Below are positions 21,490-25,243 of a DNA stretch of 25,243 nt, one piece after another. The notes under the pieces are model-generated. The model was not told the DNA's origin and did not search any database. It saw nothing but the letters and a program-made list of their open reading frames with translations. The first letter of the stretch is position 1. Each line of letters begins with the position of its first letter. The stretch comes from an uncultured Eubacteriales bacterium (GTDB lineage: Bacteria > Bacillota > Clostridia > Christensenellales > Aristaeellaceae), in contig UQNM01000036.1 in assembly GCA_900542395.1 (NCBI GenBank), positions 1-25,243 of the forward strand, written 5' to 3'. Made by a program: the position numbers and the translations under genes.

Positions 21490-22866
21490 ATGACAGAGAA
21501 GCAACTGGAAAAGAAGATTCTGGACGGCGGGCGGACGCTGCTGTTTTCAAATGAGGATTTGAAGCGGCTGATTATTCCGCTGGTCATCGATCAGGTGCTC
21601 GTGCGAACGGTCGGCATGGCTGACACGATGATGATCTCCTCCGTGGGCGAGGCGGCGATTTCCGGCGTGTCGCTGGTGGACATGATTAACATGCTCATCA
21701 ACGCGGTCTTCGCGGCGGTTGCGACCGGCGGCGCGGTGATCGCGTCGCAATACCTCGGCCACCGCGACCGGAAGAAGGCCTGCGAAGCATCCAGCCAGCT
21801 GATGGTGGTCACGGCGGTCTGCGCGCTGCTGTTCACGGTGCTGTCGCTCGCGGCGAGAAAGCCGCTGCTTTCGCTGCTCTTCGGCCAAATCGACGCGGAC
21901 GTGATGGACGCCGCGCTGACCTATCTGACGGTGTCCGCGCTGAGCTTCCCGTTCCTCGCGTCGTTCAACTCCAGCTCGGCGCTGTTCCGCGCGATGAACG
22001 ATTCGCGAACGCCGACGGTGGTTTCCCTCGGCATGAACGTGATGAACCTCATCGGCAATTCCATCCTCATCTTCGGCATGAAGTGGGGCGTCGCGGGCGC
22101 GGCGATTTCCACGCTGCTTTCCCGCGTGATGGCGGCGGCGGTGATGTTCGCGCTGAGCCTCAACCGGGAGCGGCAGCTGTATGTGCGCCCCGACCAGATG
22201 ACGCGCTTCCAGCCGACGCTGATCGGCCAGATTCTCTATATCGGCATCCCGAGCGGCATTGAAAACGGCATATTTGAGCTGGGGCGCATCGTCGTCGTCA
22301 GCATGATTTCGACCTTCGGCACGGTGCAGATTGCCGCCAACGCCGTGGCGAACAACCTGGACGGGCTGGGCGTGCTGGCGGGCGCGGCGATGAACCTTGC
22401 GATTCTGACCGTCGTTGGGCGCTGCGTCGGCGCGCACGATAACGATCAGGTGCGCTATTACACGCGCAAGCTGCTCAAAATCGAATACGCCATGATGGTT
22501 GTGGTGAACGTCGTGCTGCTGGCCGCGCTGCCGCTGATTTTGAACCTGTACACGCTTTCGCCCGCGTCCCGTGCGCTGGCGACGCAGCTGATCTTCATCC
22601 ACGACGGCTTCGCCATGCTGCTCTGGCCGCTGGCGCTCTCCATGCCCAACGCGCTGCGCGCCGCCAACGACGTGAAATTCACCATGGTGCTTTCCATCGG
22701 GTCGATGGTCTGTTTCCGCATTGCGCTGAGCTATGTCGTCGGCGTGAGGATGGGCTACGGCGCGCTGGGCGTTTGGTTCGCGATGCTGGTGGACTGGGTG
22801 GTTCGCGCGGCGGTCTATACGTGGCGCTTTGAAAAGGGCAAGTGGGAAAGCATGGCCAGAATTTAA
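21490..22866 (+). CDS. MATE family efflux transporter
   Basis: ATG 21490 follows CGGGAG. The 458-residue protein has about twelve hydrophobic segments and typical MATE features: LKRLIIPLVIDQVLVRTVGMADTMMIS at the N-terminus, AISGVSLVDMIN in helix 2, GGAVIASQYLGHRD after helix 3, FNSSSALFRAMNDSRTP, and a second half beginning IGIPSGIENGIFELGRI with TVQIAANAVANNLDGL. MATE proteins export cationic drugs or metabolites using Na+ or H+ gradients. It has its own promoter and a 95-base leader with a dyad, and no downstream co-transcribed gene is required. The substrate cannot be inferred. Confidence 0.95.
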   Translation: MTEKQLEKKILDGGRTLLFSNEDLKRLIIPLVIDQVLVRTVGMADTMMISSVGEAAISGVSLVDMINMLINAVFAAVATGGAVIASQYLGHRDRKKACEASSQLMVVTAVCALLFTVLSLAARKPLLSLLFGQIDADVMDAALTYLTVSALSFPFLASFNSSSALFRAMNDSRTPTVVSLGMNVMNLIGNSILIFGMKWGVAGAAISTLLSRVMAAAVMFALSLNRERQLYVRPDQMTRFQPTLIGQILYIGIPSGIENGIFELGRIVVVSMISTFGTVQIAANAVANNLDGLGVLAGAAMNLAILTVVGRCVGAHDNDQVRYYTRKLLKIEYAMMVVVNVVLLAALPLILNLYTLSPASRALATQLIFIHDGFAMLLWPLALSMPNALRAANDVKFTMVLSIGSMVCFRIALSYVVGVRMGYGALGVWFAMLVDWVVRAAVYTWRFEKGKWESMARI

Positions 22867-22873
22867 CGCGAGA

Positions 22874-22902
22874 TTGACAGAAAATAGGAATTCTTGTATA
22901 AT
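22874..22902 (+). promoter_or_regulatory. Full-consensus sigma-A promoter
   Basis: TTGACA (22874-22879), 17 bases, TATAAT (22897-22902): both hexamers and the spacing are perfect consensus. It starts eight bases after the MATE stop codon. Confidence 0.9.
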
Positions 22903-22932
22903 CAATCCAGTGAATATGCGGGAGGGAATACA

Positions 22933-23964
22933 TTGCTGGAGCAAATTAGGGCGATGCTGCTGGAGGAATACAGCGTCAGCCAATGGGTGCTGCTGTTCTT
23001 TCTATACAGCTTCTGCGGCTGGTGCTGGGAGGTCTTTTTGTATCTGGTGAAGGAGCGCCGGTTCGTCAACCGGGGCTTTCTGTTCGGGCCGATTCTGCCG
23101 ATCTACGGCTTTGGCGCGGTCGGTATTCTGCTGACCTGCGTGCCGGTGGAGGGGAACATAGCGCTGGTGGCGCTGGTGGGCACGATCGCCGCCTCGCTGC
23201 TGGAATATGTGACCGGCTTCCTGATGGAAGCGATCTTCCATGTGCGCTATTGGGATTATTCCGAGCGGCCGCTGAATGTGAACGGCTATATCTGCGCGCT
23301 GTCCGCGGCGACGTGGGCGGTGTTCTCCGTGTTCATCGTCAGCGTGGTCAATCCGTTCGTCAAGAACTATATCTATATGATTCCGCTGACGATGGCCGAT
23401 GCCGCGGCCGCGATTTTCACGGGCTTTGCCGTGGTGGATACCGGCTTTGCCGTTCGCCGCGCCCTCGATCTGCGCGCGCTGCTGGAATCCATGGAGCGCT
23501 ATGCCAGGGAGCTGCAAGCCCTGCACGGCGGGCTGGATTCCATCAACGAGCGCGTCAGCGGCATGATCCGCGACTTTGCCGCCCATGTGGACAGCAGGCA
23601 GGAGGAGCTGGCGGCCAGCGCCAGACGTGTCACCGCCGCCCGCGACCGCGTGCGCGAGATGATGGATCAGAAGCGTTTGAGCCTTGAAGACGGCGCGAAG
23701 GAGCGCTTTGCCAACCTTGAGCGCGTCCTCAACGAAGCGGCCAGCTATCTGCCGGACGTCAGCGCGCTCCGCGCGGAGGTTGAGGCGGCCAGAGCGAAGT
23801 ACGACCGCCAGAGCGAGGAACTGCGCAGGAACCGCGAGCGCCGTCTGCTGCGCGCCGAGCACGCGCTGCGCAACAACCCGACCGCCGCATCCCGGCGGCA
23901 CAGGGGGCCGTTTGAACAGCTCAAGCGGATTCAGCGGCGCGACGAAGAAGAGAAAAAGGCATAA
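22933..23964 (+). CDS. CmpB-family membrane protein (putative ABC transporter permease) with coiled-coil tail
   Basis: I place the start at TTG 22933, six bases after GGGAGGG; the ATG at 22954 lacks a good site, and the upstream frame start at 22894 overlaps the promoter. The 343-residue protein has about five membrane helices in residues ~15-175. It carries the family signature FCGWCWEVFLYLVKERRFVNRGFLFGPILPIYGFGA, a segment typical of the ABC_trans_CmpB family. The family label 'ABC transporter permease' rests on weak evidence; its function is unknown. From ~185 to the end it is a charged Arg/Glu/Ala-rich helix, probably a cytoplasmic coiled coil (SMERYARELQALHGGLDSIN ... RRNRERRLLRAEHALR). 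It is driven by a consensus promoter and ends six bases before a long hairpin. Confidence 0.87.
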   Translation: MLEQIRAMLLEEYSVSQWVLLFFLYSFCGWCWEVFLYLVKERRFVNRGFLFGPILPIYGFGAVGILLTCVPVEGNIALVALVGTIAASLLEYVTGFLMEAIFHVRYWDYSERPLNVNGYICALSAATWAVFSVFIVSVVNPFVKNYIYMIPLTMADAAAAIFTGFAVVDTGFAVRRALDLRALLESMERYARELQALHGGLDSINERVSGMIRDFAAHVDSRQEELAASARRVTAARDRVREMMDQKRLSLEDGAKERFANLERVLNEAASYLPDVSALRAEVEAARAKYDRQSEELRRNRERRLLRAEHALRNNPTAASRRHRGPFEQLKRIQRRDEEEKKA

Positions 23965-23969
23965 TCAGG

Positions 23970-24044
23970 CACACGCCTTCCCGATGGGCATAATGTGGAA
24001 TCGTGAGGAATTTCCCTCACGAGACTGCCCCAAGGAGGCGTGTG
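23970..24044 (+). promoter_or_regulatory. Three-tier hairpin pairing with the ribosome binding site of the cysteine-rich gene
   Basis: Three nested stems are visible. The outer CACACGCCTTC (23970-23980) pairs with GGAGGCGTGTG (24034-24044), the middle GGGCA (23986-23990) with TGCCC (24026-24030), and the inner TCGTGAGG (24001-24008) with CCTCACGA (24015-24022). The outer 3' arm contains GGAGG, the ribosome binding site for ATG 24049. TTTTA follows. It could terminate the upstream CmpB-family gene, mask translation of the next gene, or both. I recognise no known riboswitch family. Confidence 0.7.
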
Positions 24045-24048
24045 TTTT

Positions 24049-24873
24049 ATGTCGTTTTACAGCTATAAGAACAGCGGATCGACGCACTGTCCCTGCAATT
24101 TGAGCGGCAACGAGGTGTTCAGCGGGCTGAACGAGAAGATCTGTATTCAGGTTCAGCGGGTCTACGACAGCTGCCTGATGCAGGAGCAGCTCAAGGAACA
24201 GAAGGTCACGCTGCTCAGTTACGGCCTCGTGCCCTGCTGCAACGGATCGTGCGGCGAGCAGCAGGAAAACGCGAACACCCAGCCGACGATGCCGATCACC
24301 TTTGAGAGCTGCCGCTCGACCTCGACGGAGGGCGTGATCCGCAACCTGTCCGTGGAGCGCCTGTGCGACAGGCCGTGCTTTGGCCGGGTGCGCTGTCAGA
24401 TCGACGTGCCCATCGACATCCTGTTTACAGACGCGGCCTGCCGGGAATACATCGGCCGGGGCATGGTGACGGTGGATCGCGACGTGCTGCTCTCGATTCC
24501 GGATGAATCCATCGTGCCGTACAACATCGAGTCGATGGTTTCCGCCATCTGCGTCTCGGGTACATATCTGCGCAACAACGTGTTTGAGCTGGAAATCTGC
24601 GTGACCGTGGTGCTCAAGGTGCTGGCGAAGGTCGAGGTGCTCGTGCCGAGCTACGGCTACTGCGAGGTGCCGCCGTGCGAGGAGTTTGCGGATTCGGTGT
24701 GCGATGAATTCTTCAGCCTGCCGCTTTTCCCGCAGGCGGTCTGCGACGAGGACGCGCTGCGGGCGCGGAATGTGAGCTGCACCTGCGGCAATTATGCCAG
24801 CTCCACGGGGCTGGGCTGCGCGACGACCGCGGCGGGCATGGGCTGCGCGGGAACGTGCGGCTGCAAATGCTAG
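24049..24873 (+). CDS. Cysteine-rich protein, probable spore coat or exosporium component
   Basis: ATG 24049 is ten bases after AAGGAGG. The 274-residue protein contains 25 cysteines by my count, in CxC and CC pairs at the N-terminus (THCPCN, PCCNGSC) and a Gly/Cys tail (SCTCGNY ... GCATTAAGMGCAGTCGCKC). It has no signal peptide or membrane helix. The middle (~100-215) is a regular beta-rich domain, CQIDVPIDILFTDAACREYIGRGMVTVDRDVLLSIPDESIVPYNIESMVSA. This resembles the DUF3794/SipL-like or coat-type domains in clostridial spore proteins, with repeated DVxL-P-DESxVP. Disulfide cross-linking in the spore coat is the natural reading; the spore role is inferred. A leader hairpin masks its ribosome binding site, and a stem-loop follows it. 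Confidence 0.7.
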   Translation: MSFYSYKNSGSTHCPCNLSGNEVFSGLNEKICIQVQRVYDSCLMQEQLKEQKVTLLSYGLVPCCNGSCGEQQENANTQPTMPITFESCRSTSTEGVIRNLSVERLCDRPCFGRVRCQIDVPIDILFTDAACREYIGRGMVTVDRDVLLSIPDESIVPYNIESMVSAICVSGTYLRNNVFELEICVTVVLKVLAKVEVLVPSYGYCEVPPCEEFADSVCDEFFSLPLFPQAVCDEDALRARNVSCTCGNYASSTGLGCATTAAGMGCAGTCGCKC

Positions 24874-24896
24874 GCGGCGTGGAATTTAACCCAAAG

Positions 24897-24931
24897 GACG
24901 GCGCTTCCGGGGCGGGAGCGCCGTCTCTTGT
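24897..24931 (+). terminator. Probable terminator after the cysteine-rich gene
   Basis: GACGGCGCT (24897-24905) and AGCGCCGTC (24917-24925) form a 9-bp GC-rich stem with an 11-base loop. The tail (TCTTGT) is only moderately T-rich. Confidence 0.6.
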
Positions 24932-24959
24932 CATGCCGGTTTGCGCCGCTTCATACACT
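24931..24959 (+). promoter_or_regulatory. Candidate sigma-E (sporulation) promoter
   Basis: TCATGCC (24931-24937), a 14-base spacer and CATACACT (24952-24959) resemble the mother-cell sigma-E pattern (ATA-like -35, CATACA-T -10). It lies 32 bases before the last start codon. Confidence 0.35.
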
Positions 24960-24991
24960 GTAAGGACATCGGCGGCGAGGAGGGGCGCGGT

Positions 24992-25243
24992 ATGCGGAGA
25001 CGAAGATGGGGGAGACGGGCGGCGGGATGGGCGCTTGCGCTGCTGGCGGCCGGCGCTGCGGGCTGGGTCGGGCTTGAGCGCCTGCGGCCGCCGCTGCTGA
25101 TCCGCGTGACGGCGCAGGAGCAGCGCGACGCCCTCAAAAAGGCCGCGGACAGCGGGATGATGACCACCAACAATGGGAAGAAGCGCAAGTACAAGGTGCG
25201 CACCACGGGCATCCGGCACGGCTGGGGCGCGAATGCCTTCTTC
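24992..25243 (+). CDS. N-terminal part of a membrane-anchored protein, possibly YunB-like (cut by window end)
   Basis: ATG 24992 follows GAGGAGGGG. Only 84 codons are visible. The start is an Arg-rich tail (MRRRRWGRR), one membrane helix (~11-27) and LERLRPPLL. This layout is seen at the beginning of the sporulation protein YunB, which also has an Arg-rich N-terminus, one helix and an RP-LL motif. From about residue 45 (RDALKKAADSGMMTTNNGKKRKYK) the sequence no longer resembles YunB. Either this is another membrane-anchored protein or the last ~120 bases belong to something else joined here. The frame stays open to the window edge. Confidence 0.35.
   Translation, partial: MRRRRWGRRAAGWALALLAAGAAGWVGLERLRPPLLIRVTAQEQRDALKKAADSGMMTTNNGKKRKYKVRTTGIRHGWGANAFF

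Noticed and set aside
21547..22983. 478-codon minus-strand frame opposite the MATE gene
   Set aside because: Antisense shadow with runs of HRRR/QRG and no recognisable motif.

Overview
The window looks like chromosome from a high-GC, Gram-positive, spore-forming member of the Bacillota, probably class Clostridia. The evidence is a SpoIID-type protein, a cysteine-rich coat-like protein, an LPXTG sortase substrate, many strong TTGACA/TATAAT promoters and purine-rich ribosome binding sites, and typical Clostridia gene pairs (nadD-yqeK-rsfS, NusG-II protein plus Gx transporter, ECF sigma plus DUF4179). Genus assignment is not possible from what I can see. No rRNA, tRNA, CRISPR array or transposase gene was found.

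Layout. 1-2174: end of a SpoIID/LytB-type protein with six SH3 repeats. 2256-4457: an AT-richer LPXTG surface protein with a beta-helix and a SHIRT domain. 4536-5276: a TrmN6-like methyltransferase, convergent with a membrane protein carrying a degenerate Mrr-like domain (5271-6089, minus). 6235-8984: a housekeeping cluster, nadD, yqeK, rsfS, a NusG-II protein and a Gx/heptaprenyl-synthase-component-I family membrane protein, closed by a strong terminator. 9063-10375 (minus): a marR-degV operon, divergent from a galactokinase (10575-11861). The shared control region carries two copies of a GTTCA-N5-TGAAC dyad. 12013-13923: a membrane UDP-sugar 4,6-dehydratase (CapD/PglF type).

13931-17426 is the most mosaic part. 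An ECF sigma factor, a DUF4179-type membrane anti-sigma candidate and a secreted protein of unknown function form an operon. It is bracketed by two directly oriented copies of a 171/212-base inverted-repeat element whose ends are GAGCTGTCAAGC/GCTTGACAGCTC.

17543-21329: a MarR regulator (minus), then a divergent three-gene operon. It encodes a MotA/ExbB-type channel with a long helical tail (ZorA-like), an OmpA/MotB-type partner with a long coiled coil (ZorB-like) and a small membrane-anchored protein. Neither the Zorya effector genes (zorC/zorD/zorE) nor flagellar genes are in the window. This is the best candidate for an undescribed system.

21490-25243: a MATE transporter, a CmpB-family membrane protein with a coiled-coil tail, a cysteine-rich coat-like protein preceded by a long hairpin that pairs with its ribosome binding site, and the beginning of a membrane-anchored protein cut by the window end.
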